Part shown: positions 11,031 through 22,146 of the stretch, in pieces
Layout: each line of letters opens with the position of its first letter
Position numbering within the stretch: the first letter of the stretch is position 1
Assembly (NCBI GenBank): GCA_973895155.1
Contig: OZ316893.1
Location: 16,616,001 to 16,680,000, forward strand
DNA length: 64,000 bases
Origin: Marsupella aquatica
Lineage: Eukaryota; Marchantiophyta
Direction: 5' to 3'
The notes under the pieces: model-generated
What the model saw: only the letters and a program-made list of their open reading frames with translations
Told to the model about the DNA's origin: nothing
Databases searched by the model: none
Made by a program: the position numbers and the translations under genes

Positions 11031-11879
11031 ATGGCCTCTAGGAAACGTACAAAGGTTGACCACCCGCCTCTGTTGGCTGGAATCAAAGCCATTTTGATTC
11101 CTGGCCACTATGGGTTCACCCAAGTGAGTTGGCCAATCGTACAAAAACGATTCTCAGAGTTCCATGGGACTGAAGTCAAGGACATCACTCCACAGACTAC
11201 ACATGTTGTTGCGGGGACATGGCTGGATGTGATGAACAACTGGTCATGGTCCTTCATTGATTCTGCCATTACCAACCAAGGTCTAAAAGTAGTTGAAGTC
11301 TCTTGGCTGACCGATTCTGTTAAACATAGGTGTGTACAGAGTACTGAGCAATATGAGTTGTGGGAGAGTGAGGAGGCCACTGCAGAGGCTTTGGCTGAAA
11401 AGGAAGCCTATGAAGCAGCGGCAGAGAAACCCAACTTTGCTTCTGTCCAATATGGACCTGTTGTCAACATAGGACACCATCCTATGCGTGCAGATGCTAT
11501 ATTGAATGAGCATGGCAAGGAGAGAAATACCATTATGAAGGGGTTCAGTGTGGTATTTGCAGAAGAAGGAATTGGGGAGACTAAGTGCAGATTGTACAAG
11601 TCTATAGTTGTTGAGCTAGGTGGGACAGTGGAGGAGAGTCTAACAGAAACCTCCACTCATGTTGTAGGTCTGTCATACATGAAAATATGCAGAAAATTCT
11701 TTAAGACAACAGTGCGTGATTTTGTCATGAACAACAATCTTTGGGTGCTTTCCCCTGATTGGCTTCTGGAATCAGCAGCTAGAGGGAAGCGACAGAATGC
11801 TTGGGACTTTGATATTTTTGAGGCCTGGCCCTCCAAGATTCAGCGGAGATGTATGCTTAGCAAAGGTGGGAGAGAGTGA
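11031..11879 (+). CDS. Twin-BRCT domain protein (CACTA cargo)
   Basis: The protein has 282 residues. It starts at ATG 11031 (a GTG lies in frame 15 bases upstream) with a basic run, ASRKRTK. BRCT-1 is about residues 12-105: GIKAILIPGHYG, then THVVAGTWLD, then the WLTDSV helix. BRCT-2 is about 165-262: GFSVVFAEEGIG, the GGTVEESLTETSTHVV core, then WVLSPDWLLESA. The domains are joined by an acidic Ala/Glu-rich linker. BRCT pairs bind phosphoproteins or DNA ends in DNA-damage responses. A possible AATAAA-like polyadenylation signal lies just downstream (about 11924). It could assist repair at excision or insertion sites or recruit host factors; both ideas are inference. No frame damage is seen. 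Confidence 0.75.
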   Translation: MASRKRTKVDHPPLLAGIKAILIPGHYGFTQVSWPIVQKRFSEFHGTEVKDITPQTTHVVAGTWLDVMNNWSWSFIDSAITNQGLKVVEVSWLTDSVKHRCVQSTEQYELWESEEATAEALAEKEAYEAAAEKPNFASVQYGPVVNIGHHPMRADAILNEHGKERNTIMKGFSVVFAEEGIGETKCRLYKSIVVELGGTVEESLTETSTHVVGLSYMKICRKFFKTTVRDFVMNNNLWVLSPDWLLESAARGKRQNAWDFDIFEAWPSKIQRRCMLSKGGRE

Positions 11880-12055
11880 GGAGTAGGAGTCCCTCATATT
11901 TTTGTATAAATCACAATTTTGTAATAAATGTGATCCTTGAACTAACTCATCTTGTCATGGTTGGTCGCAGTTGAAGTGATTGTTGTTTCCTGCTGCGTGG
12001 GGTGTGACTGTGAATCTACTTGCTGGGCTCTGTTTGGCTGAAGACTTTGGTGGGT

Positions 12056-12589
12056 ATGCTGCCTCTTCCAGACCGTCAGGCCCTATGTAGGGTCCTCCTA
12101 CGGGTTGCATCGTGCATGGCTACTGCTTGGGCTTACTTGTGTGGATTGGTAACCAGACAGAGTGTAGCTCCATCCGAGATAATGCCTGCAGACCTTGGAT
12201 GTGTTGTGAATGCTGTGGTGAATGAGGATGCACAGTCGGAAGAGGATATTTACTTTTCAGCAGATGAGTTAGACAAGCACGATGCTGTAGGTGGTTCCTT
12301 GTTGCCTGATTTGGCAGATGATATAGTTCTTGCACATGTCTGGCCGAGGGTTCTTGTGGTGTCTGGCGCACAAGATATCTGCAAATATAGACTAATTAGT
12401 ACCCAGTGGAGGGACTTGGTAGCAACATGTGCACCATGGAGGGCACTGCTGCCACTGCTTGTAGGCACGGATCGAAGACCACCATGGCATGAGCAGGGTT
12501 TAGACCTTGATGACTTAATGTACATGCCTGAGTACCTCAGGGCTGAGTGGCATCGACAACAGGATTGGTATCCGTATTTGATGTGGTAG
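12056..12589 (+). CDS. F-box-like protein (CACTA cargo)
   Basis: The protein has 177 residues from ATG 12056 (a TTG in frame upstream is less likely). The N-terminus is hydrophobic and Leu/Val-rich. From about residue 90 an F-box-like pattern appears: LPDLADDIVLAHVWPRVL, then ICKYRLISTQWRDLV, followed by APWRALLPLL. F-box proteins link substrates to SCF ubiquitin ligases. No C-terminal Kelch or LRR repeats follow, so the substrate-binding part is very short. The gene sits between the BRCT gene and the transposase on the same strand. The call rests on one short motif. Confidence 0.5.
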   Translation: MLPLPDRQALCRVLLRVASCMATAWAYLCGLVTRQSVAPSEIMPADLGCVVNAVVNEDAQSEEDIYFSADELDKHDAVGGSLLPDLADDIVLAHVWPRVLVVSGAQDICKYRLISTQWRDLVATCAPWRALLPLLVGTDRRPPWHEQGLDLDDLMYMPEYLRAEWHRQQDWYPYLMW

Positions 12590-12922
12590 TAAGATGAGGA
12601 CATCTCACACCGGTCTCGCACCTGGCACCTGTGTCTATGACTATACATGATTGGACTCTGATATGGTCATGGATGTACGTGCAGAGGCAGTACATGTGAG
12701 GACAGCGGAGGAGTTGACACCCTCAAACATTTAGGAATTTTGTCTCATTCACTTGAGAATAGGTACATGACTCAGGCACCTATATTTTTTGTTTTTTTGT
12801 TTTTTTGGAACGTTACGTATTTTGGCAAGTACAGTCGGGGGTGAAATCCTTAACAGGAAGTGTATTTTTCACTTGCATAATAAAATGACAGGGTGCTGAG
12901 TGCTGAGTGCGTGTGTATAGTG

Positions 12923-15900
12923 ATGGCTCCAAGGTTGCCTCTTCACAACCCATTTAGGATTAGGCATCATGATTCTAAATTGTGGATGCGTGAACAAGCC
13001 CGGGCCGCCCAAGGTAGGAGTAGGAGGATGAGATGCCCATGCACACAGTGCCAAGGATTCAAGTCATTGAGTTTGAACACTGTGCACCTTCACCTGCTGC
13101 GGCATGAAAGGCACCCTCGGTGGAGGGTTTGGAATGTACCAGCAGAAGAAGACTCCTCTGATGAAGAGTGGAGAGCTGACTTTGTGGATTCTAATACAGC
13201 TAGGCGTAGAGACTATGTAGAGCAGGACATAGACTGTGCAGAGGATGGTCCTGGGGTCCAACATGAGAACGTGGATGACCAAGATGGAGATGGAGAGGCA
13301 GTCACTGAGGACGGTGGGATGGATGTCCCAAGAATGGTTCAAGAGATTTTTGAAGACCTTGATGCTTTTTACGACACAGTGGAATCAGAAGAGGACAATG
13401 AACCACAGCCACACATTGGCGACGGACAAGCTGAACCTGACTTTGACATTGGGGAAGGTGCAGCAGAGAGGGAGTGGGTGTTTGGGGGCCCAAAACACAT
13501 CAAAGAAGCTTGCATTCCTATCTACGAGGGGTCGAACTGCTCCAAGCTGGGTTTTGTCGTGTTGTTGTTGAACATCTGTGGCAATCACAATGTTCCCAAT
13601 ATATTTGTGACAGAGTTGTTGACCTTCCTGCGCCGAAATGTGTTACCAGATGGTAATTCAATTCCAAAAAATATGTACGAGGCTAGGAAATTGATGTCTA
13701 ACCTTGGGCTGAACTATGTGTCTATTGACGCATGCCCTGATGGGTGTGTTCTCTTTCGCAAAGAGCATGCAGATAAATTGACATGCCCTCATTGTGGTAA
13801 GCACAGGTACAAGAATGTAGGGAAATGTACACACCCTGCCAAGGTTCTTCGTCATTTTCCTCTCATTCCTAGACTACAACGTCTGTTTAGATGCCCTGCC
13901 ATTTCCAAGCTGATGACATGGACTCCTGATAACAAGAGCAGTGATGGCCTGCAGCGTCACATTGGAGATTCCAACCATTGGAAATTTGTTGATGAGAGGT
14001 GGCCACAGTTTGCTGCAGAGAAGCGGAACTTTAGATTTGGTCTATCACTGGATGGAGTAAACCCATTTGGAGACAAAAACAACCGTTATTCATGTTGGCC
14101 GGTTACGCTGCTAAATTACAACCTTCCCCCATGGATGACTACAAAGAGGTTTTTTGTCATGATGGTGCTGTTAATCCCTGGACCAGCTTCTGTGACCGAG
14201 CAATTCATAGATATCATGTTGGCTCCAGCAGTGGAAGAGTGGAAGACTTTGTGGATAGAAGGGGTGTTAACCCATGATGTTCTGAAGGGGCTTCTTCGAC
14301 CCAGCCCCTTTAGACTGCATGCAATTTGTTTGCTGGATATAGCAGATTACCCAGGCCATGGCATCATATCTGGACGAGTGACAAAGGGCTATGTGGGGTG
14401 CACACCATGTGGGAAAAATGTGACAAGTGAGTGGTCGCATGCCCTGCACAGTATGAAATTTCAGGGGCATAGAAGGTATCTGCCTGTTGATCATCCTTAC
14501 AGGCACACACGGTCTCAAATTGCACACTTCAACAACAAAACAGAGCTTCGTGGCCCACCACAGAGGGTCACCAGAGAGCAAGTCCTGAGGTGGGCAGCCA
14601 GGAAGGCTGATTGGGACAAGAGAAGTGCCACTGATCGAGAACCTGAGGATCCAGTGGTGAAACACGGTGTGAAAAGACAGACCTTGATGGACTTGGAGTT
14701 GGAGTACTGGAGGGTAATGTACTTAGCCTCCAGCCCCTGTATGATTGCAATTTTAGATTGGAGCAATGGTGGATTGATGTTGGTTACAATCCTCCTATGT
14801 GGTTAATTAGTGTTTCTGTTGTTGAATTCTTTGCTTTGTGGAGTGCAGGAATTCGAGCCCAGCAAACACAATGTGGACGTCATGCACATTGAGAAAAATA
14901 TTTGTGAGAGCTTGCTGAAGTTCTTGTCGGGTGAGAAAGATACAGGAGCAGTTCGAGCTGATATGCAACAGAAGGGGATTCGCCCTCACCTTTGGTTGAA
15001 GCCCCATGCAAGCAATCCCAATGTACTTCTCAAGTTCCAAGCTCCCTATGTGTGCACACAGGATGAATGGAAGACATTCTTGTATAGATTGAGCTGTCTG
15101 AAAGTGCCCTCTGGCTATGCTGGTGCCTTCAAGAAGCATATTACAAAGAATAAACTTGGCAGTATGAAAACACATGACTACCATGTGTTGATGCAGCACA
15201 TTCTGCCCCTATGCCTCAGAGGTCTCATGCAGAAACCAGTCCGTAATGTCATTCTTCGACTGTGCAATGTATTTCGCCGTATATGTGTGAAAGTGTGGGA
15301 TCCCCAAGGATTGGAGCAGTTGAAGCAGGATGCTGCTTATGTCCTCTGTGACTTGGAGATATACTTCCCCCCTGCTTTCTTTGATGTTATGACTCATCTC
15401 CTAATCCATGTGGTAGAAGAGCTAGGGCAGTATGGGCCAGTCAGTACCAGATGGATGTACCCTATGGAGCGATACATGAAGTTGTTGAAAGGTCATGTGA
15501 GAACATACTACAGGCCAGAGGCTTCCATGGCATTGGGGTACATTAAGGATGAGACGTTGGGATTCCTAACAGAGTACATGGCTGGGTCTGGTGAAGCTAT
15601 GACAAGAGTTTGGAAATCTGGTGAAGATGATGGAGTGAGTGGCGAGGTTGTTGAAGGTGTGGGACGTGCTGTTCAGCTGCCTGTTGCGATTCGAGACAAG
15701 GCTCATTCATATGTGCTGGCAAACACAGAGCCTATGCAACCATGGTGGAGGTGAGTGATTGAATTGACTTGCCTTTGTTGTGATGCTTCTTGTCTGTTCC
15801 AAGGGTGATCTTAGGTTGTCATGTGTTGTTTAGACTAACTATGCCTGTACCTCATATTGCAGGGAATATGATATGCAAAAAGCTGCACACTCTGGGCAGC

Positions 15901-16622
15901 AGGATCCCTTCCCACAGTTCGAGCAGTGGATTCGGGTGACAATTCGAGAGCATAGTAGACATCACCCAGATATGGAGAAGGATTTGTATCTTCTATCTGT
16001 GCCACCACGATTGTCTATTCTGACCTACAAACGGATGAGAGCTTATGGAAATCATTATCGAGTGAGGGATGAGCAGGGTGACCATTGTGTATCATATGAT
16101 TGTGGTTTGATTTCTGTGTTTGAGCAGAGAACCTCTGAAGAACAGAGGGGGTGGATGAAGATGGGTTACGTGGGGGAGTTGACCGACATTTGGGTGTTGA
16201 ATTATGGTAACACAAGTGTCCCAGTGATATTGATGAAGGGATCATGGGTGAAATCAGAGTGGCAGAGACCAAGGGCCACCATGAAGCGTGATCATGATGG
16301 GTTCTTGTTGGCCAATTTTAGGTCCAGAGTACCAGAATGGTCTGAGCCTTTTGTTTTCCCTAGCCAAGTTGAACAGGCTTTCTTTGCAGATGTGGAGGAG
16401 TCACATGGCTGGAGGGTGGTATGCCATAGCCAAGCACGGAACAGGCGGATGGATGGAAGTAAAGTAGAGTTCAGTTTGGATGACCATGCTGCATTCGAGC
16501 ATCCTAGTCATGAGACTGTACTTCCAACTCGGGCAGGGACTGACTACATCCCCTTAACATTGAGAGAGACATATGATGAACCTGGGCAAATGGAATATGA
16601 TGAGGTTGATGATTTGCAATAG
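12923..16622 (+). CDS. CACTA transposase, TNP2 family (three exons)
   Basis: This is the DDE transposase that cuts and joins the element ends. Exons are 12923-14713, 14849-15750 and 15863-16622. Donors are GTAATG and GTGAGT, acceptors are GCAG and TGCAG, and the phases fit, giving about 1,150 residues without a stop. Domain order: Transpos_assoc-like zinc motif near residues 25-70 (CPCTQCQGF), acidic linker, TNP2 catalytic core, DUF4218-like region, and DUF4216-like C-terminus (EPFVFPSQVEQAFF). Catalytic candidates are Asp in SLDGVNPFGD, Asp in LLDIADYPG and Glu in VMHIEKNI, which falls in exon 2. A zinc-binding insert (GCTPCGKNVTSEWSHAL) lies between the last two. ATG 12923 is preferred over an upstream GTG. 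The length is normal for plant TNPD/TNP2 proteins. Confidence 0.93.
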
Positions 16623-16799
16623 GCAACAGCTGGCGATTGGCAAGTATGAGGTTGAGGATGACTACCTGCACAGAGTCACAGAACGGGAATTGTTGCCTGG
16701 AATGATGTTTAGGATAGTTGGATATGCATGAAATTGATTGATACTTTGAATTTAGTGTGCTGATTTTCCCTGTTTGGTTGTGGGTGCTGTGCAGAAGCT

Positions 16800-19700
16800 A
16801 TGGGGGAAGAGGGTGATGACATGGAGACAGACATGGGGCTTGGAGAGTGGGGTGAAGAGGAAAGATTGGATATGGATGGAGACCCAGATGCAGGGGGCTC
16901 ACAGAAAAATGCACCTGTGCAAGATGCACAGGGCCCTCATCAAGTCCCAGGTAGGTGGGCAGCTAGAGAGAAATCACATAATCCATACCCTAGAAGGAGC
17001 CAGAGTTATTGGCAAGGGACGCCTGATAATTATGATGATGACTATGATGGAGCAGAAGATGGATGGGATGAATATGAACACCCAGAGCGTGGTAGAGACG
17101 GGTACAGAGGGCAATGGAAAGGTGAGGAGGATGATTGGACAAGTAAGTGCCTTGTGCTAGTGATTTTGTGATGGTAGTAGAGATTTAGCTCAATATGCAC
17201 TTATCTGATGTGTAGCTAGGGCAAAGAGTTTATCTTACAGGTCCATGAGTGTGGCATGTACCTGTTGGTATGCAGACTCTGATTGGGACAATCACGAAAA
17301 CAACAAAGGCCATCCACGTTCAGATAGGAGGCAATCATTCACAGGCGGGAGAAACGCCCCTAATTCATCAAGACAAAGCAATAGGACAGGTGGTCCAGAA
17401 CCATCTATGCGCCAAGGGAGAGGTAACTTGGTCATTGCAGAATTGCTCTGAAGTCCATTGTATATTTGGCAGCGGGATTTATGATTCATACTTACCTAAT
17501 GTAAGTGACTGTAAATGGATCCTGTAAATGTGCAGGGACTCCAGGGAGGTTTGGACAATGCAATCCAGGCCGTGGGGGGAGATCAGGCCGTGGAGGGACC
17601 CCAGGCCGTGGGGGGACACCAGGCCGTGGAGGGACACCTAGTAGCGCTTCAGGGAGTACCAAGGCAGGAGACAGTAACAAATTTGGTAAAGTAGAAGTGA
17701 ATTTCGAAGGTTGGATAACTCCCACATGTGATGGTAAGAACCGTTGGCATTCTGACCTAAGAGGAGAAGTATTGCGTTGGTTAGATTTGAGCATTACAGA
17801 GTTTAGGAGTCAGAACAAAGCTGATTGGGCTGCTATCTGCAAGGACATTCTTGAACGGTGGGAGTATGTTGGTAATGATGGTAAGGGCCCAGTTGAAGAT
17901 TGCATATCAGATTATGCAATGAGGATTTTGAAACAAGAGAGGCATAGGTTGAAAAGGATGTGGATAGACAATGGTTCTAACAGGAGAATGCCACCACCCC
18001 CATCATTGGAACTGGATCAATGGACACGGTTAATCAAAGGGTTCATGTCGGAGGCTGGACAGAGCAAGAGTGAACTGATGTCAAATGCTCGAGGCAAAGT
18101 GAAACACCTTTCACAGGCTGGGAGAGGAAGTTATGCTCCAGTGAAAGAACAATTGGTAAGGCAGTGACATGCCTGATAGTAAGCCTCAAACTTATCATCT
18201 TGCTACCATTATTACATTTTCATTGACAATCAACACTTGGTTTCATTCATATGTATGTTGATGTGGACTGCAGAAGAAATTGACAGGTGAAGAACCATCA
18301 GCACAAGAAGTGAGAGAGGAGTTCATGAAACAAAGGAGTGAGGTGACAAGTGTAACTTCCAAACAGGTGATTATGTTGTAATTCTGTATGTTCTGTGACT
18401 ATTTGGCCTTGAGCATCAGAAAGAAATGTAGTAGGAAGTAAGCAACCAGTTCTTGGGGACAGTTATCTGAGATATGTAAGCTGTGTTATGACAGGGAACT
18501 GTTACAACTCTCACAGAGATGTGTGAACGGTTGAAGTCATTAGAGTGTGGACTCCCTCAAGTGGAAAGTAAATTGGCTGATCGTTTGGATATTGTGGAGG
18601 CATCTGTAGCGAACCTTCTTGCATCAGTGGAATCTAATTTCAAGCTTGTGATTGAAAAATTGGGTGGTTCCCAACCAAACAATGAGGGCAACATTGTACA
18701 AAGTGTGCCCTTGTTAACAAAAAAGGGAATTGGCAAATCTGACACAGGTATGGAAATGACACCGGCCCATTGTTCATTGTGTCCTATGTTCAAATGTTAG
18801 AAGTAAGTTTTCATGAATTGAGTGAATGGTTTGAATGCAGGAAGAGTGGAGGCAGAGAAGGACCCTGTAATCAGTAAGCAGAAGGGCAAGAAGGTTGCTG
18901 AGACAGGTAACCTGCTATGATCTAGTACATTACATTTGAAAAGTGCATGGAGTTTTGTGAAGCTTAAGCCGGTTGGAGGTAATCTTTTCTGTAAGAACTG
19001 GTTGGATGAACTGGGATCTGAAGTGACATCATGATTGATGTATCAGGTGATTCAAAGAGCAATAATGAAGAAGATGTGCCCAGTGCCTCAGTGACCATAG
19101 CCAAGGAGGTATCAGGTAAGCTGATGCTTTAAATTCCTCTATATGAATGTTGAGCAACAATTCAGTGGTTAATAGATTCAACGTGAATATTGTGGTGTGT
19201 TTATTGATCAACAGAAGCAGACATGGAGCATATGGCAATGGCAAAGAAGGGGAAGAAGGCTGTTCATAATGGTAAGGAGATAGTGACAACTTTGTGGTTG
19301 GTGACATGTACATTTAGCACATGTGATGAGTGATTCACTTATGTTGGACATGACACTGAATTGTAGTTGATGCAGAGTTGACAGACTCTCAACCAAGTGG
19401 GACAAGGGTGAAGCGACGTCGAAACTTGGGTGCAACATTGGATGCAAGTAAGATTGTAGATGCTTCAATTGAAGCAAGTACAATGTTGGCAGATACTGAG
19501 ATGATGTCGCAGGGAAATCCTGCTACACAATCAGAAGTGTCAAATATGGATGCAGATTCTTTGAAGAAGAGTGTAGCCAATTCTCGATCACCAGCACAAA
19601 ACACTCGTGCCAAAGTCATGACTCGCAACCAAGGTATGAATAATGTCATGTATAAGCCACCCAGGAAAGCCAAGAAAAACAGCCAGGGTAAGGTGGAGGT

Positions 19701-19971
19701 GATAGCCACAGCAGAGCCAGTCCATAATCTTCTATCATGGGAGGATGACTCGCAGGTATGTGTGGGTACAGGCATTTTGCGACCGGATCATGCAAAATTC
19801 CATGGCAAAGTGGTCCCGGATGACCATGTAGTAGTGCTGTTGACTACAGTGATTGTATCTGATTGTAATTTGCCATTTCCGAATAGAGACGATGATCCAC
19901 CTCAGGAAATAATTGCAGATGCAGTAGGATCTCTTGTGCTCTGGCCATCAGAGTGTGTTAGTCTGCAGTGA
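16800..19971 (+). CDS. TnpA-like CACTA accessory gene (nine exons)
   Basis: This is the second En/Spm-type gene, expected to bind the subterminal repeats. My exon model is 16800-17142, 17276-17422, 17536-18155, 18274-18366, 18495-18747, 18841-18906, 19047-19115, 19215-19271 and 19376-19971. Every intron has GT..AG ends and the phases match throughout, giving 747 residues. Features: an acidic N-terminus; a GRGGTP repeat run (about 17556-17640); a plant-transposase (Ptta/En/Spm-like) core with WTRLIKGFMSEAGQSKS and TGEEPSAQEV; a coiled coil at 18510-18700; small lysine-rich exons; and a C-terminal segment ending VGSLVLWPSECVSLQ, typical of this family. A 5' untranslated exon may end before the AG at about 16795. 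No frame damage is seen. Confidence 0.82.
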
Positions 19972-20459
19972 CTGAATGCAAGTGTAGATAGAATCATGTG
20001 AATTGTGTCACATTTTGACATTGCCTTGGAAAGATCCAAGAAATATCTGTACCAATTTTTCCATTTGGTAAAGAGGATGAAGGAGCCGTTGTGTGTGACA
20101 TTGATATTTCTGAATTCTGTATGTATGAAACAATTGATTGATGTCAAACTATGGCTCTATGGTGATTGTCTATGATACTTGAATCTGTTTTGTATCATTT
20201 CAGTATTAGTGTGTATGGTATAGAGGAATACTTTGTGACCTTCTTTGTAGTCTATGAAGTTTGAATCTGTGAATTCATATTAGTGTACATGGTATAGAAG
20301 ATGGCTTTCTGAAACTATGTATTCTAATGTTAACATGATGAATGGTGAACTTATAGAGTGAGTTCATTCAAGTACACAATAAAACATGAATGCAATATGT
20401 TATTTGTGCACAAGAGTGGGTTCATTCCAAGTAGTATAGTGGGGTCTTCATCACTCATA
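19972..20459. other. CACTA 3' non-coding with duplicated segment
   Basis: AT-rich and without a gene. A loose direct repeat is visible: TATTAGTGTGTATGGTATAG near 20208 and TATTAGTGTACATGGTATAG near 20278, each preceded by a TTGAATCTGT block. This is probably the 3' UTR of the TnpA-like gene and spacer. Confidence 0.6.
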
Positions 20460-20768
20460 TCCAGTTGACATGAAAGACTTATACATACCCCACAAAGTAT
20501 ATTTAAAGACTACCCTCCATAACCTTTTTAGTCGTTCCCAACGATTCACCATCTCAGCCCATAAAAGACTGAAAATGACTCACCAAAGCTACCCACACAA
20601 AGACTAAAATAGACTGAAAATCCAGTCTATTAAACGACTTATAAACCAGTTCTATAAAGGACTCAGTTGATTATAGTAACAAAACATACGACTCGCAGTC
20701 CTATAAAGGACTGGAGTCCTTCCCAGTCGTTTCCAAGTCATATACGGTACTGAATAGTCGTTTAATGG
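20460..20768. repeat. CACTA right subterminal repeat array
   Basis: There are about 15 copies of AAAGACT, AAAGGACT or AAACGACT and their complements (AGTCCTT, AGTCGTTT), in both orientations, over 300 bp. They are often preceded by TATA, as in CTATAAAGGACT. Similar motifs occur at the left end. They are the expected accessory-protein binding sites. Confidence 0.8.
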
Positions 20769-20798
20769 GGTCTAAATACCCCCCAGTTTCTACTAGTG
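20769..20798 (-). repeat. CACTA right terminal inverted repeat
   Basis: On the minus strand it reads CACTAGTAGAAACTGGGG and continues to TTTAGACC, matching the left end at 4430. It is followed directly by the TAG duplication at 20799-20801. Confidence 0.95.
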
Positions 20799-20801
20799 TA
20801 G

Positions 20802-20931
20802 TCGAGCAAACGGGAGCACACGCGGATGACAAATATTACCGCGTTTCTACCCAATCATCCCGCAAGAAGGACAAGTACAAAGATGGACGGGCTCGGAAGG
20901 ATGACAAGCAAAGACGTGGTTGCAGATAAGC
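20802..20931 (+). pseudogene. gag: Gypsy-A gag continuation after the CACTA insert
   Basis: With the CACTA element and one TAG removed, the gag frame left at 4429 continues here for about 42 lysine/arginine-rich codons to a TAA at 20929. From about 20930 the protein-like reading moves to another frame (20826-21239). This marks an old frame change. The piece supports the exact insertion point. Confidence 0.75.
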
Positions 20932-21239
20932 GTAGCCCGATAGAACCGGATAAGCAGGAAGACTACCAACAGGATCACCCAAAGTTGTTTTACCCGCGAG
21001 TAGAGGAGCTGGTCAAAAAGCAATTGGAAGCCTACGAGGCCCAAGAGCATGAAAAAGCCATTAAAAAGGATATTGCCGATGCTAAGGTGGCAGAAAAAGC
21101 CGAGGAAGCTAAGATTGCCTTGGAAGCTCAAGTCAAGGAAACAGAAGCGTTAAAATCTGCAACCCCATCGACAAACCAGTACAACATCAAGAAGGACGTT
21201 CAAAATTGTGCAGCCACCGCCACCGTCGGACAATTGTAA
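20826..21239 (+). pseudogene. Gypsy-A gag-pro linker, lysine/glutamate-rich
   Basis: This open frame overlaps the gag continuation in another phase. Its latter part (from about 20935) is a charged helical segment (VEELVKKQLEAYEAQEHEKA) followed by Ala/Lys/Glu repeats. It fits the region between nucleocapsid and protease of a Gypsy polyprotein. It ends at TAA 21237. The stretch 21240-21331 has several stops and no clear content. Confidence 0.45.
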
Positions 21240-21331
21240 CAGGTAACCCAAAGTATCGGCAATAACTCAAGGAGATGCTGATAGGAAAGAGACGGAGATG
21301 ACTCCCTCGGGTAAGCACCTTAGCCGATTGT

Positions 21332-21583
21332 ATGATGATTTACGAAGACTTAGGGGCGCCTGAGATTTCTATTGAGATAGCGGGCTGTACTGTTTGGTTT
21401 GTACCGGTAGAAGGCGGGTCCGGAGTAAATATCATGACAGAAGACACTTCCGTGAGGTTGGGATATACGTCATATCAACCTACGGCCCGCGCCATTCGGT
21501 TAGCAAACGGCGCCCAAATCATGCGGTTGGGAACTTTGACCAAGATATCCACGTGGATTGGAAGCCTTGAGAGTTTTTTCTAA
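21332..21583 (+). pseudogene. Gypsy-A aspartic protease remnant
   Basis: This is a retropepsin-like segment with EGGSGVNIMTEDTSVRLG, where plant Gypsy elements usually have a GGSGVN-type active site, followed by RAIRLANGAQIMRLGTL. The Asp expected just before GGSG is Glu here, and the frame is cut at 21581. Enzymatic activity is therefore doubtful. The stretch 21592-22140 continues with proline/acidic linker pieces in broken frames. Confidence 0.6.
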
Positions 21584-22146
21584 ATTACCCGGTGATGCGA
21601 CCAGTCCAACCCTTGTCTTACCCGGTACTGTTGGGCAGACCCTTGTTATACGGTGCCCAAGTCGTTACCAAATGGGGAAAGAAGGAGTTACAATTCGGTA
21701 ACCTGACTACGACGGGATCATGGAAGGAGGAGGACTATCAGGGCGAAACACCCCAGGGACCCAAAGAATATGACTCGGAGGAGGAAATCTCATAAGAAGA
21801 GGTAAATATGGTGGAGTTAATCTCTCGGCTTGACGAAGAGGAAGTCTTTGGGGTAAGTGCCACCTGAGAGGCCCATATTCTGAACCACCCTAGACCAGCA
21901 GCCCCGACCGAGGCACCAAGGACGCCAGTAAGTGATAAGCAAGCAACGGGTAAAGAATCCCCCGTAATAGTGAGCCCTACGGAGGTCATTGGCCAATGCA
22001 CCTTGCCAGGTATACTCAAGGAGAGCGCTACCATGGCTACCACTCCACTCAAAAGAAAGAAAGTTACATGGAGCCCCGACGTGCCGTCCGTAATGGAGGA
22101 AGAACCAAAGGAGCTCCCCAAAGAGCAGCCGACGGTCTAGGAACCC

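Larger units (their letters stand above)
4430..20798 (+). mobile_element. CACTA (En/Spm) DNA transposon, 16,369 bp, apparently complete
   Basis: The ends are CACTAGTAGAAACCGGGG (left) and, on the opposite strand, CACTAGTAGAAACTGGGG (right). The element is flanked by the 3-bp duplication TAG at 4427-4429 and 20799-20801. Both terminal regions have many short AAAGACT-type subterminal repeats. Inside are the two standard CACTA genes, TNP2 transposase (12923-16622) and a TnpA-like gene (16800-19971), plus three cargo genes: PHD (9752), BRCT (11031) and F-box-like (12056). All five are on the plus strand and have no in-frame stop, in contrast to the decayed Gypsy around them. The element is therefore young, and autonomous activity is plausible. 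Confidence 0.95.
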
